Positions 11,608-22,471 of a stretch of DNA of 64,000 bases are shown in pieces. Location of the stretch: the NCBI GenBank assembly GCA_030549495.1, contig JAUIRK010000420.1:64501-128500 (forward strand). The letters run 5' to 3'. This stretch comes from Nectonema munidae. Taxonomy: Eukaryota > Nematomorpha > Nectonematoida > Nectonematidae. Below the pieces are notes generated by a model. It was not told the DNA's origin and ran no database searches. It saw only the letters and a program-made list of their open reading frames with translations. Made by a program: the position numbers and the translations under genes. Positions within the stretch are counted from its first letter, which is position 1. Each line of letters starts with the position of its first letter.

Positions 11608-12863
11608 CTAAGAGAGGGCAATATCTTCTGGTGACAGAACTGCTTTCTGTAGTTTGTGGTGATGGAGAAAAGCATAGTAAAAAAGAAGGTTTTTGATAGG
11701 CCGTGAAATTTGATTTATATTTGCGCGAATGCTCATAGAAATATGGATGAGTTTTTTGGATAAAACCTTCAAAAAGATTTGTCCATTTACCTTCTTGATG
11801 AATGAATACAGCATCCTCAGGACAATCGTGCTTATATATCCCTATGTATTGTATGCAGATATTTCTAAATAGTTAGAGAATGCTGCAACTGTCCATTGCC
11901 TAGTTGGCTTGAAATAGATAAAACCACTAGCTATTCTACTCCAAAAAAAGAAACAATCTACTCCACTTTTATATTTGTTATATATAATTAAGCTTTCGGG
12001 TTTTTTATGCGATGTAATAGAAACGGTTCTATTGTGCTGAGAAGACAAAACATAAACTGCTTTAAAATTTTGTTAGCGTATCTCTCGGGGATATAAATAG
12101 AAAGTGATGAACAGTTTGAATACACAATTCTACTTTCAGTTTCATTTAAATTTAGTGTACGCAGATAGTTCGGTTTCAAAATATAAGGCACAAATCGACG
12201 TATTGGATTTATCGTCCCACAAATTGTCAAATTTTTGCAAAGGGCCCATTCTGCCAAAGCAAGGAATTTATAATAATATATCTAAATAAATACCACAACC
12301 CGATGGCAGTTCACTACTTTCTATCAAGCGCTTACAAATTTCTAAACTTGAAAAGTAGTTTTGTCCAACATTCCTGAATATAAATTTGGAGCTTAATAAC
12401 ATAAAATGTACTAAAATCATTTAGATTGTAAACTTTGATTCTATAATGTCCAGATTTTTTAGGGTCGTAAACACCCACCACGAAACTTCACTAACTGTTC
12501 ATCAATGGTTACTGCATCAAGTCGGGTCCAAAATTGATGACATTTTTAGAAAAAATTATCATGAATGTACCTTACAGCCGATATTTTATCTAGATAATTT
12601 CTACTTCTAACGTCATCAAAACGAATAAAAATCTTTATAAATAAAAACATTCTTCTCCCGATTACAGCACGCAAAAAAAGTATGCCATATTTAGAAAAGG
12701 AACTTTTGTCGCAATTCTTTGATCTCTTGTTTGTCCCAAAAAAATTATACATCCGAAATAGGCTAGCAAATCGCTGATAACAAATTTTTAACTCTAGCCA
12801 CTTGGAGCTAAATCTTCCTAAATCAAATAAATATTTATTTAGCCTCTTTACAGATTGCTTCAT
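11608..12863 (-). pseudogene. Decayed piggyBac transposase
   Basis: Minus-strand pieces in order: 12863-12546 ends IRFDDVRSRNYLDKISAVRY, the conserved RFDD...DK..PIR block before the first catalytic region. 12540-12290 has KSGHYRIKVYNL. 12257-11988 has LCKNLTICGTINPIRR, matching the piggyBac LTxVGTIRxNR block. 12048-11842 has KPESLIIYNKYKSGVD, matching the YN..KGGVD block. The order agrees with piggyBac-family transposases, and the frame is broken at least three times. An N-terminal acidic region may extend to about 13080. The termini were not identified. Confidence 0.75.
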
Positions 12864-13169
12864 ATTTTAAAAATAAGAATATAAAAACTAGCTTACTTGT
12901 AATTTTCATTCGCCTTTTTTTCGTACCATTTCAAAAACATGAGAAACTAAGTAAGGGTCGAAAACCATTTTTGCTTGAGCTCTACCTCTTGACGACTGTT
13001 GAGGCTCCGATTAAAACTACACTCCATCAGGCGCTGTCAGAGAATTTTCTTCTTCAACATAAACTTCTTCCTCTTTTTCAACTCCTTCAAGACAGCAAAG
13101 TGAGAAATATAAAAACCGAGCATACCTTTTCTATCAAGTGAAATGCAAGGAAAATCACTAGGGAAACGA

Positions 13170-13470
13170 AGATAAATTGCCATTAAAGCGGAGCGAATTG
13201 ATGTGAAAGATGAGTAAAAGAAAAATAAATTCCAATAAAGTATGAAATAAACACAATAAGGGAGTGAATGATAAATTGCCAGTCAAAGCGAAGCAAGCGT
13301 ATTAGATGTATGTGATGCATAAGATGAATATAAAGGTGATAAATATACAAACGGCGCAGAGAACATGAGCGGAGTGAAGAAACAATAATATAAATAAGTA
13401 ATTGGAGAATTGTCAGTAAAAGCGAGAGTATTAGATGCGATAAATGTCACACACGATGAAATATCAAAAA
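13170..13470. repeat. Imperfect repeats with AATTGCCAGTAAAAGCG core
   Basis: Three related blocks (about 13178, 13270 and 13407) share AATTG(C/T)CA followed by AAAGCG(A/G)AG and, in the last two, TATTAGATG. Spacing is irregular (about 92 and 136 bp). They lie upstream of the piggyBac transposase and could be subterminal transposase-binding repeats, but that is a guess. Confidence 0.4.
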
Positions 13471-13799
13471 TCAATATACTTTATTCAAATAGATGAAATA
13501 AATAAACTAGTGCTACAAAAATTCAATAACTGATTTCAACCATTATGAATGCGAGAAGAACTAGTATGTTTTGAAATGTTTGATTTTGAAATAAAAAAAA
13601 TTCACTTTTGCCCTATTAAAATCGAACTGGATGCAAAAAGAATCAAAAGTTCAATAACAATGCTATAATTCAACTTTTATGAAAATAATTGATAAAAAAA
13701 AGGTATTTTTAAGTTATGGACTTTTTTCCCCATTACTGTGCTCTCCGTGTAATTGCAAATCAGAGTGTCCTGCTAAGGTTAATACCCCCTTTCTCTTTC

Positions 13800-14520
13800 T
13801 TTCCTTTAGATTAACTTTCCTCCGATAGCCCAACTAATTTATTCATTCAATTCCATGTTGTATCTATTAGAGAAATTACCATAGCAATTGACAGTTGGAA
13901 AATAGGTCGCCTCATCTTTATTCCAAAGATCGCCATTCTTTCAGTCCTTGGGAAAATCCTCAACAAAATTACCAGAAGCCGCCTTGTTTTCTACATTCAC
14001 TCTTCAAATCTAATGAATAATCTTCAATGCGCATATCTTCCATATAAGAGTAGTAAAGTTGTCCTTTCAAACTTTGCTATCTACATAGAAAATCCCTAAA
14101 ATGCAAGAAAGTATCTTCTATATTTCGAAAGCTTTCAACAATGCTTGGGATCCAGCGATTTTTCCCTAATCTTTCTGCCAAAAACCATCAAATCCAATTA
14201 TCTTATGAATCGACAATTAATCTTCAAATATAAATGCCTTGCAGCCATCTACTCTCTATCCCTTTTTCCCCACAAGGAGGCTGCCTCTCTGATATTGTTT
14301 GGATAACTCTCATCGATCCTATTCTCGAATTTATAAACTCTAAGACTGATTTCGCGCAATGTTATTCCGAAGACCTACTATTACGAACTCTCCATTCCAA
14401 GTTTCAATTCCTCACTACAGTCGACTAGCCCTGCAAGCATATCGATTAATTTTGGAAAGTGTTTCGAGCTCTCTCTACCTCATCTACCTACTCTCATTTA
14501 TAATGAACAATGTTTTTAAC
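13800..14520 (+). mobile_element. Plus-strand LINE relative, RT part
   Basis: Translations on the plus strand give SWKIGRLIFIPK, LGKILNKITRSR, LQCAYLPYKS, then SPQGGCLSDIVWITLIDPIL and CYSEDLLL. These are RT blocks 2 to 5 in order, across several frames, with motif spellings nearly matching the LINE at 6753-9990. The thumb, RNase H and zinc knuckle are absent, so the copy is 3'-truncated or deleted. It is inactive. Confidence 0.65.
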
Positions 14521-14841
14521 CTATTTTTCTTTTCATAATATATTATATTAATAATTTTAACATATATACAAAATTTGAATTTTGTATCTTTACCATTGCA
14601 AACTTTTTTTTTAATTTTCTTATATATACTATCTTCAAGTAATTCTCTAGAAATAACATTTATTCTAAATTAAATATTATAGAAACGTTTGATTTTTTTT
14701 GATTAATTTTTTCAAATTAAATCGCGCCTTGTCGATCTTTAATAAGAATATATTTTAGAGATAATTTTTTAAAGAAATTTCTATTTGCTCAAAGTTAGAT
14801 AGATACAAGCAATTCATTCTTGCTGCTAAAGCCACACACAT
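14521..14841. other. AT-rich intergenic DNA
   Basis: AT-rich sequence between the LINE remnant and the 3' end of the J-protein gene. I see no gene or repeat in it. Confidence 0.5.
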
Positions 14842-14847
14842 TTTATT
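14842..14847 (-). terminator. Candidate polyadenylation signal of the J-protein gene
   Basis: AATAAA on the minus strand, about 150 bp past the TAA stop codon. It is followed by a GT-rich stretch, as expected for a cleavage site region. Confidence 0.5.
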
Positions 14848-14996
14848 TGGCCGAAGATTTGTCTCAAGTGAAGCATATAAATACAACCTGAAAAGAGGAT
14901 TGCGTCTTTCTGTGTGTAATAGTAAAAAGTTGAATTAAGAATTTAGTTACAGCTTCAAATGAAAAAGGGTTTTCCAAAATGAGGGAAAACGTATTT

Positions 14997-15237
14997 TTAA
15001 GCATCAACTCCTATTGAGAAAATATATGCTGTAACTAAAAAAGAAGCAGTGATTGAAAGGGCGAAGATGTATCTCGGCTTTAGCGTGTTCCGCCCAGAGG
15101 TGAAATGAAATTTTGAAAACTCTTCATCCTCCACAGTTTCCAAGGGCTTCTTTTCCGTTAGGTGTGCATGATTTGCGTGCCATTCAGTGAAGAAGAGATA
15201 TTCCTGATAAGATCTTATCTTCGGCTTTTCCATCCTC
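14997..15237 (-). CDS. J-protein coding exon 2
   Basis: Acceptor TTTTTTAG|GAGGATG, stop TAA at 14997-14999. It supplies Arg-Met-Glu onward, an acidic stretch (ETVEDEEFSKFHF) and the C-terminal transmembrane segment. An open frame starting near 15248 is the same frame running back into the intron. Confidence 0.85.
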
Positions 15238-18200
15238 CTAAAAAACAATTTTAGAATGTATGGTATAGCACTTATCCCGATTAAAAATTATATTGAGTAT
15301 TGGAAAGACTTTAAAAAGTCTGAACATGGGTATTAAAAACTAAGCGTCCGTTAGAGCATCAATTATAAAATGTTTCTTTATTAATGAGTAAGGAGTAGTC
15401 TATAAGAATAATAGAAATACATGCCAATAAAATACACTTATAGAAAAAGATAATGGATGGAAGGATTATTAATGTTGAATAATAATTGTATAATTTCATT
15501 TCCTATAGTAAATAAAGTTTTACTTCTCTTTTCATATGAGTTGGATTTTGCATAATTTCTGCATATTAAAAATTTATCATACGAGGCAGGATAAAAAAGT
15601 GTGCCTACGATAGAAAAATCGGGAATTCAGAGAGAAGTGATGATATATGGTGAATATATATGCTAAGATAAATTCCAAAGGTGTTGAATTTGATGGTGGT
15701 ATTTATTTTTCAATATATTTTGGCTAAATATCAGTATTCATCAATCAAAATTGACAGTAGCTGCTAATAGGGCATTTTGTATGTGATGCCTTTGTCAATT
15801 TTCTCAAAAGATGCGACTTCACAATCCTAAGCGCGGGGGTAAATTAATAAAATGCAAAGCGGAACTGCTGCAGACAATTTTCCACAACCTATAGAAGAGG
15901 GCTCTAAAAGACACACACCCAGACATACATATAGAGAGGCACATACTTTATATAAGGTATAAAGATAGTGGTAAAGATCTTGCAATCAAACAAAATTTAT
16001 GTCCAAAAACAAAACTGAAATCAAGTCACCAGATATTCAATAAAAGGGAGCTTATTTACAGATGGAAGGTGCGACAGTTGTGTACAAATATTTCTGCTCA
16101 ATGAAGTTGCCCGACAGTACAAAAAAGAAGGTAGAATTATACTGCATCGTTCACAGTAGTAAGAGCGGTGTGATCATTCCTGAGTAATAAATAAAGGACC
16201 GATATCCAACCGACTAATAACTGTACAATGTACATAAAGTAATCACACGCATTTTTAAAATGTCTAAATAAGTATTACCGCTTTACATGTAATTTCAGAT
16301 AAAAATATATTGAACTTTAATCATATTTTTGACATGTTTTATCAGCTTTGATTGATGTTTTGAGACAGCTACAAAGTATTTTGTGTAAAATAAGTAATGC
16401 CACTCTATTCAGCGTACCTGAAAATGGTCGTTTTTATGTATTTTGAGATAAAAAAAAGCTTATTGATATTTTAAGGTATTTTTGACACATGTTATCAAGT
16501 TTGATTGACATTTAGAGCAGGGATGGATTTACCTGGGGGGGGGGGGGTGAGGAGGCGGCATCCCCGTTTTTTTATAGTTGAATTTTTGGTTGGTGAAATG
16601 TACACACATTTCAAAAAATAAGCTCATATAAAATGAAATTATAAAAACAATGTAGCAATTAAACATGTAATAACTTTGAATTTGAATCTCTATGATAAAG
16701 GTTAAAGGTGGTGTGGTATTTTCATCGAAAAAAGTACTATTTTGCAGCTAACATCGAGCTATGGATAATCCAGCAGAAGCGAAGCTTAAACCCGGAACTT
16801 CAGATCGATAGCAGCGCTTCTAACCGTTTAACCTCGCAGCTACTAAACCACTTACGTTTTGATAAAAACGGAAGTTAGTTTAAACTTTTAAATAACAACT
16901 TTTCTCGATAGAAAATATTCGAAAATAATTCGCCAATTTTTGACCAAGATACATCCCTGATTTAGAGATAGCTACATGGATTTTGTATTAAAAAAGTTAA
17001 TAAATTCAGCGTAATTGAAAACGGTAGTTTACTCGTATTTTGGGATAAAAAAATTTTTTATACTTATAATAATATTTTGACAGGTCCTGTCAACTTTGAT
17101 TGATAAATATAAATTCTTTGTTAGTATATGATAAAAATGAATGCTGCCATTAAATTCAGCATACTTGAAATATATAGAAAAAAATGAATTTATCCTGAAT
17201 TGTTATGATATAATTTCTTAGGCGTGAAAATTCTTAACCCCTAAAACATTCCTCACCCTACCAAGGTACAAATAATCTGAATTTTTATAGATTCGAAGAT
17301 CAAAACACTTAAAACACATATTTATGAAATGTCATAAAGCTTCACACTGAAATCCAAAGCACTTTTTTCATGATACGACTCTGAATTTAGTGCGGGAGAT
17401 TCCACATCCCCTGCTTCATATAGGGTAGACATGTGAAATATTTTTTCAGAAGTATTTAGTTAAACTTTGGAAAGAAGTCGGTGATGAAGGCTAGAGCCTT
17501 CTTAGACCCCTTTTTATCCGCGCCTAGCCATTTAACTTTTGAATGAACCATTTAGCCGTGCATTACTATTTTTGTTGTAAAATGGTCGGTACGGAAAAAT
17601 TCAGAAAATAGTCTATTACAAATTAATTAGCACAAATTTTATACTAAAATGCAAGTACAATATTTGACTATTATGACATAATATTATAACAGGAAAACTA
17701 TATAAATAGCAGTAAAAATGAATTATCTACCTGATTAACTAATAAAATATCTGACCAAGAAAGAAAGCAAAGAATTAACTAAATGAACTGACTAATAAAA
17801 CAGTTAGCTATAACTAAATGAGGGAATTAATCATTACTTTACACTTTACTTTATAACTAGTCAATTAAAGACTAACTAATTATAGAACTGAATTTTCTTT
17901 GGTAAGTGGGACTTAACTTGTTGTATCCAAAAAGCATATAATTATTATAATTATCAAAATATAAAATTCCAGACTTCATTGCTTATTTTTTATATCAAAT
18001 TTGTTGAATAAAGCAGACAACAGGAAACAACTATAAAATAGAAGAATGAAAAATGCTTTTGCCTCCCTACATAAGCAAGAGAATCACTCGTTATAAATTG
18101 GGCTATAAAAATAAATACATTATGACTTTAAATATGGAAAACTCAAAACGAAAATTAAAAACTTTTTTCGTTAAAAGTGTTTTTTTGCTTTTTTATGGAG

Positions 18201-20060
18201 GCAAACGCGATTTTTGATCATTCTATTCTATAGTTCTTTCCTGTTGTCTTTTTAATTCAACAAATTTGATATAAAGTTTATATAAAAATTTGATGAGGAA
18301 AAATTTAGGACAAAGAAATAATTGTATACGGATAATGAAGAATCCGGCTTGTTATCTAGTATCAGTGTGTTAACTAAACTTTGTACCAGCCGCCAAACGG
18401 CGCCTTCCCTAATTGAAGCTAGCAATGCATTTCCCAGAGTTTTTAAAAGATTTTTGAATTTGGGAGGAAAAAAAGTAGAAAATGCTAAGTCTAAAAATTT
18501 GAAAAATCCTAATCCTTTTGCGCTTCATTTCCCAATCGCGATCTGAGGGCCACAATCAGAAATTTCTAGTTAGTTAAAAAAGTTCCAGTGATGCCTCCAT
18601 AATATACTATAATACTTTTTTCAGTGCCTGGGCTTAGTTAATTTTTTTATCATCAAAGAATATTTAAATTCTGTAACTGGACAACTGCCCCGATATATTC
18701 AATAATTCTAATCATTTTAAAAAATATGATTCATTTTAGAGTTGGTATTTCTGATGTAATTAAATATGATTAAATTGTATAGCTCAAAATTTGAAATTAT
18801 AGTTTACTATTTTTTTTATTTTAAAATGTTTTCCATATTTTTTAATAATAGGTAAACATTTTTTTCAATAATTCTTCAATAGTTAAAAAAATTTTTCCAT
18901 TTTTAAAATAATCAGATTTTAAATAAATATACTGGGGGCCTTTGTCCGGGTGGGCTTAATTATCCTAAGGTCCACTGTCCAATAAGGAATTGAGGGGAGT
19001 AATTGTTCAGGGGGCAATTCTCCAAGAAGCTTTAAATACAATCTTTAACCCTTTGACGACCAGAATTTTGGAAACGAATCATTTGCTTTTGTAACTTTAT
19101 TTTAAATCAGACAATTTTCATTTCTTGGTCGACCAATGTCACACTGGTCCGAAAGGGTAGAGGAAACAATCCTACAAAATGAATGTCTGGTGTCTGATTA
19201 TACAATTAAATGAACGCAGTGTTTTCCAAAGGTTCTACTTGTTTTCAGGCGCAAATTTTTTAAATAATGCTAACTTTCCTTTTATCCAATAAAATGCATT
19301 GTTGAAAAGCGATGCATAAATATAATCATCAGAAATACGTTTTTATTCGTGAGAATTAGATAAACTATGAAAAAAAGAAAATGAATATTTTGCACTAATC
19401 ATAACGACGTATTAGCAAGATTGACAGATGATAAACACTCATTCCTGATCTTGACTGACGCAGGCGAAAAATAGTTAGTCTCTCATACTCCTTTGTAAAT
19501 GAGTAAAAAGAGCGATTTTGACATTTTGAGCGAGAAAAGCGTTTGGACCACCTAATCTCGATAACATTATACAATTTTTATATATTAGAAGAAGACAAGT
19601 GGCAAATAAAAAACAATCCAACATTTATTTACCTCATAGTTTTGTATGCATAAAAAGGTTCATTTTGTGGCTGTCGTTGTCTTCCGAAGTTTTCCCTCGA
19701 AGTTTCCCGTTCTCTAACAATGCGATTAATTTGGGAAAAACGCAATTTCAGGTTTTCGTCATATTCCCTACGCAGTGAAGCATCAGACAAAAGTTTGTAT
19801 GCGGACACAATTTCTGTGTAGGAAGGTGATGTCTGCTTTGAGGAGACGCTCTTCTCACCCACGACGTCTGGGTGGTGAAGTTTGCTGAGAGATATGAAAG
19901 CGTCCTTTACTTCTTGCTCTGTGGCCTTGGGAGACACGCCAAGTATTTCATAGGGCGATCTTTTCTCGTTACTTCTATTTTCGACAGAATTCGTGACACG
20001 TGTACGAACTGAGATTTTATAAAGTGTCCCAATTTTCTTAGTTATTTTTATCAGTTTCAT
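14997..20060 (-). CDS. J-domain protein with C-terminal membrane anchor (DNAJC30/DNAJC4-like)
   Basis: Two coding exons, 20060-19633 and 15237-14997, join in phase (AG|G, Arg) to give 222 aa. The N-terminus (MKLIKITKKIGTLYKISVRT) is basic and lacks acidic residues, as in a mitochondrial presequence. The J domain covers about residues 35-105, with the HPD triad at 63-65 (LHHPDVVG) that stimulates Hsp70 ATPase. The last 25 residues hold one hydrophobic segment (YIFALSITASFLVTAYIF). A J domain, a basic linker and one C-terminal membrane span is the plan of DNAJC30 and DNAJC4, both mitochondrial. Similarity outside the J domain is too weak to choose between them. The 4,395-bp intron is full of mobile elements. 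ATG 20060 is chosen because it has A at -3 and upstream in-frame ATGs are absent. Confidence 0.88.
16518..16959. mobile_element. hAT MITE carrying a SINE, perfect 8-bp TSD
   Basis: Ends CAGGGATGGATTTACC and ACCAAGATACATCCCTG (complement CAGGGATGTATCTTGG) are flanked by ATTTAGAG on both sides (16510-16517 and 16960-16967). The insert is 442 bp with a G run just inside the left end. Its middle (about 16690-16858) is a tRNA-derived SINE in minus orientation. A second copy at 38932-39315 contains the same SINE at the same place, so the composite moved as one unit. Confidence 0.88.
16690..16858 (-). mobile_element. tRNA-derived SINE, copy 2 (inside the hAT MITE)
   Basis: On the minus strand: GTGGTTTAGTAGCTGCGAGG, CTGAAGTTCCGGGTTTAAGC (B-box position), and a tail TCGATGAAAATACCACACC. 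It aligns with the copies at 34424 and 39108. The B box is weaker than in copies 1 and 5. Confidence 0.65.
17941..18295. mobile_element. Foldback MITE with ~120-bp terminal inverted repeats, copy 1
   Basis: The left arm (AGACTTCATTGCTTATTTTT, ATCAAATTTGTTGAATAAAG, then GCTTTTGCCTCC) is inverted at the right (GGAGGCAAACGCGATTTTTG ... AATTCAACAAATTTGATAT). The core is short and AT-rich. Copy 2 at 44911-45280 has the same arms, and its core is in the opposite direction. It lies in the J-protein intron. The superfamily is unknown. Confidence 0.75.
18296..19048. other. Intronic AT-rich DNA
   Basis: Part of the J-protein intron. It contains an open frame at 18322-18546 without recognisable similarity, and T-rich stretches. 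I see no other feature. Confidence 0.4.
19049..19157. mobile_element. Short piggyBac-type MITE candidate
   Basis: TTAA then CCCTTTGACGACCAG at the left, and CTGGTCCGAAAGGG at the right, whose complement is CCCTTTCGGACCAG. The right flank is TAGA, not TTAA, so the duplication is lost or the call is wrong. It is 109 bp, in the J-protein intron about 480 bp from exon 1. Confidence 0.45.
19633..20060 (-). CDS. J-protein coding exon 1
   Basis: Encodes residues 1-142 and two bases of codon 143. The donor is ATGAG|GTAAAT. It contains the presequence-like N-terminus and the whole J domain (SPYEILGVSPKATEQEVKDA, then HPD, then YKLLSDASLRREYDE). The coding end and the splice phase agree with exon 2. 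Confidence 0.88.
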
Positions 20061-20095
20061 CTTTTCATTGAAAAGTTGAAGCAAGAATCAAGCAT
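20057..20095 (-). promoter_or_regulatory. Possible uORF overlapping the J-protein start
   Basis: An ATG at 20095 opens a 12-codon frame whose TGA overlaps the main ATG as ATGA. If transcription starts upstream, this could modulate initiation of the J-protein. The transcription start is unknown, so it is only a candidate. Confidence 0.35.
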
Positions 20096-20590
20096 TTAGA
20101 AAGTGCTAAGTTTCTTAAATAGTTATAGAAATTACATTCAAAACATAATACTGAGCCATATTCAAAATTGGTCCTACTAAAAATGATTTAATTAATTACA
20201 CAAATCTACAAGGCCAAGTCCTAAAGGGGCTTTCATAAGAATGAACGTAATAAATTCGTAAAAATAAAACGCGACTTTTTTGCGAAAATTGTTTAATTGA
20301 GAAAGATATATAGGATTTTATATTTATTTGCTGTGGAAGGAAAATCTAGGTCCAAAGCCCTCTGGCGGAATACGTGTCTGCTATTAATTTTAAGGGTTAT
20401 TGGTCTAAGAGGGAATCTATCCTTACCTTGATTACAGCAATTCCAAGATTAAACAGACTTACAACGAGACAATTCTGAAAAATCAGAAAGATAGCAAGCA
20501 GGAATTTCATTACTTAAATCTCAAAGGTATCGTAGAATGTTTGGACCAAGAAGACATTCTAAAGATTTCGAAGACAAGCATATTTATAGC
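20096..20590. other. Upstream region of the J-protein gene
   Basis: Non-coding AT-rich DNA that should contain the J-protein promoter. I cannot point to a TATA box or initiator with confidence. Confidence 0.4.
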
Positions 20591-20640
20591 AGGGGCGCAC
20601 ATCTGCAAAATTTGGAGGAGGGCAAACTTTTTTTTATAAT
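20591..20640 (+). mobile_element. Orphan left end of the CAGGGGCGCACAT hAT family
   Basis: CAGGGGCGCACATCTGC followed by GGAGGAGGGC matches the left ends at 32515, 32992 and 38561. No matching right end was found nearby, so only a fragment remains. Confidence 0.5.
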
Positions 20641-20818
20641 TCATTTATTATAAAAGAGTGTTTGTCCAATGAACCATTTTTTCATGTCCATGAAAATTAT
20701 TACCCGACATTATACTTGCACTGTAAGCTCTCAATCCACCACAACTGCACACATTTTATAAAGTCAAATTACCTTGTTTGTAATTCTGATTGCATCAACC
20801 TTCTAGCTCAGTGGTTTT

Positions 20819-22080
20819 CAAACTGGTGTCCACGGTACCGCGAAGAAGTTCAATGGGGATCGAGAAGGGGACACTGAGTGAATCGTTATTCGCGAAATAT
20901 TGCACCCATACTGGTCATTTGCTATTTTTGCCAATAAATCACATTTAAAAAGAAAAAATAAGTTAGTCTTTGAATTGAGTACTATATTTTTCTTTTATTG
21001 CTTTTCAGGCTTAATTTTATAGATGTAAATGTCCATTTTTCTTAATGGGTTAAAAAAATGAAATATGACGACTCATACTTGACATTTAGTTTTACTGCAT
21101 AAACGTCTGGTGGGGAAGAGGAACATAAGCCTTTTGTGTTCTGAAGTATTAGTATCCACTTTTCTAAAGCCCGTCAAGTGAAGTTTGCACTGGAAGTGAA
21201 GCAATTGAGTTGGGTAAACAAAACTATTGACTATTTTAAACGTGAAGCTGAACGATTGCAGAAATCCTAGTTTGATCTTTTTAAGAAATATTTTTAAAGA
21301 ATGAAAAATGTTAATGGCTAAATTGAATCTCCATTTTGAAAAACTTCATGGTTTAGCAACAGATGGCGCCCCTGCAATTGTTGGTAATAAAGTTGTCTTA
21401 ACTTCTAAAAATAAAAAGGAGTTAACTTTTATGAACATAGACACAAAAGATTTTCCGTGTTTCACTGCATAATTCACCAAGAGAATTTGTGTGCCAATCC
21501 CTCAAATTTGAAGACGTCATGTCTAGAGTAGTTTCGAGTATCAATTTTATAAAATCTCGAGCATTAAATAACCGTCAGTTAAAAAGAATTTATTGAGGAT
21601 GTCGTCCAGGCAGAATATGGAGATTTGGTTTACTTCTGTGAGGTGCGATGGTTGAGCAAAAGAAAAATGTTTAAACGATTTTATGATCTTACGAGTGAAA
21701 TTTTCCTATTTATGGAAATGAAAGGCAAGTCTATCCCTGTTTGCAGATGGAATTAATTGAACTTCAAGGAAATGAAGATTTGAGATGAAAAATTAGAGAT
21801 TATTCCTTACGGAAGTTTTATAAAAATCTACCCAAAGAAGCTTTCCACAGGATCACAGATTTTGCAAAAAAGAAAATGTCACTATTGGGGAGTACTTATA
21901 TATGTGAGCAGCTGTTTACGAAAATGAAATATGCAAAATCATAAACAAGATTTAGGCTGGCGGACAATCACCTTGAAAATAACCAAAGAGTAGCCACCTC
22001 CTGCAGTTCACCAAACATTGAGATACTGGTAACTAAACACCAAGTACAAATTTCGCATTAGAATGAGGTTTGTTAACATT
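20819..22080 (+). mobile_element. Decayed hAT element with left terminus and transposase tail
   Basis: The left end CAGTGGTTTTCAAACTGG is a common hAT (Charlie-like) terminus. TTCTAGCT precedes it and would be the 8-bp target site. Transposase coding traces follow on the same strand (21311-22062). The right end with its TSD was not found, perhaps lost or displaced by the hAT at 22348. Confidence 0.65.
21311..22062 (+). pseudogene. hAT transposase remnant (ZBED5/SCAND3-like type)
   Basis: Translations across frames give FEKLHGLATDGAPAIVGNK (LATDGAPAM block), VPIPQI/FEDVMS (CxHQ-E-LC region), YGDLVYFCEVRWLSK-like words, ELNLKLQ-like traces, and at the end GEYLYMCEQLFTKMKYAKS, RLADNHLENN and RVATSCSSPNIEILV. 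That order matches the catalytic core and C-terminal dimerisation domain of hAT transposases of the ZBED5/FAM200 group. Many frameshifts and stops; inactive. Confidence 0.7.
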
Positions 22081-22374
22081 TTTCTTACATGTAGTTACAA
22101 GATTAACAATGTGTTAATAAATAATTTTTCTCATATGTAATAATAATTCTACAAAACTATGTGTTTCAAAAAAAATTATAATAAATATTTCTCCTTTTAC
22201 TATTTTTCTATCCTGAACCTTTCTATGAAAAGTAAACGATCAATATATAAAATCTTATTGATAAAAATCAGTAGTTTAATAAATGTTTATATGTATAGTA
22301 TATAATAAGTATGTATGCATACATATTTTGTAAATCTATAATTACGGCAGTGGCGTAGCCCAAGCAAAGTACAT

Positions 22375-22411
<37 letters not shown>

Positions 22412-22471
22412 AGAGGGCCACAAAAAATAGGCTTATATTGTAAAATCTGAATCACCCTGATTAAGTTTTAA

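Larger units (their letters stand above)
15640..17190 (-). repeat. Relative of the ~147-bp minisatellite inside the J-protein intron
   Basis: Read on the minus strand, units contain CCATTTTCAGGTACGCTGAA, AGCTGTCTCAAAACATCAATC and ACATGTCAAAAATATGATT, which align with the 153-830 array. Units occur about every 145-150 bp, with feature motifs near 16420, 17020 and 17150. They are heavily diverged. A hAT MITE (16518-16959) splits the array. Confidence 0.6.

Noticed and set aside
18322-18546. 74-codon ORF in the J-protein intron
   Set aside because: No recognised motif, no splice sites in phase, and on the opposite strand to the host gene.
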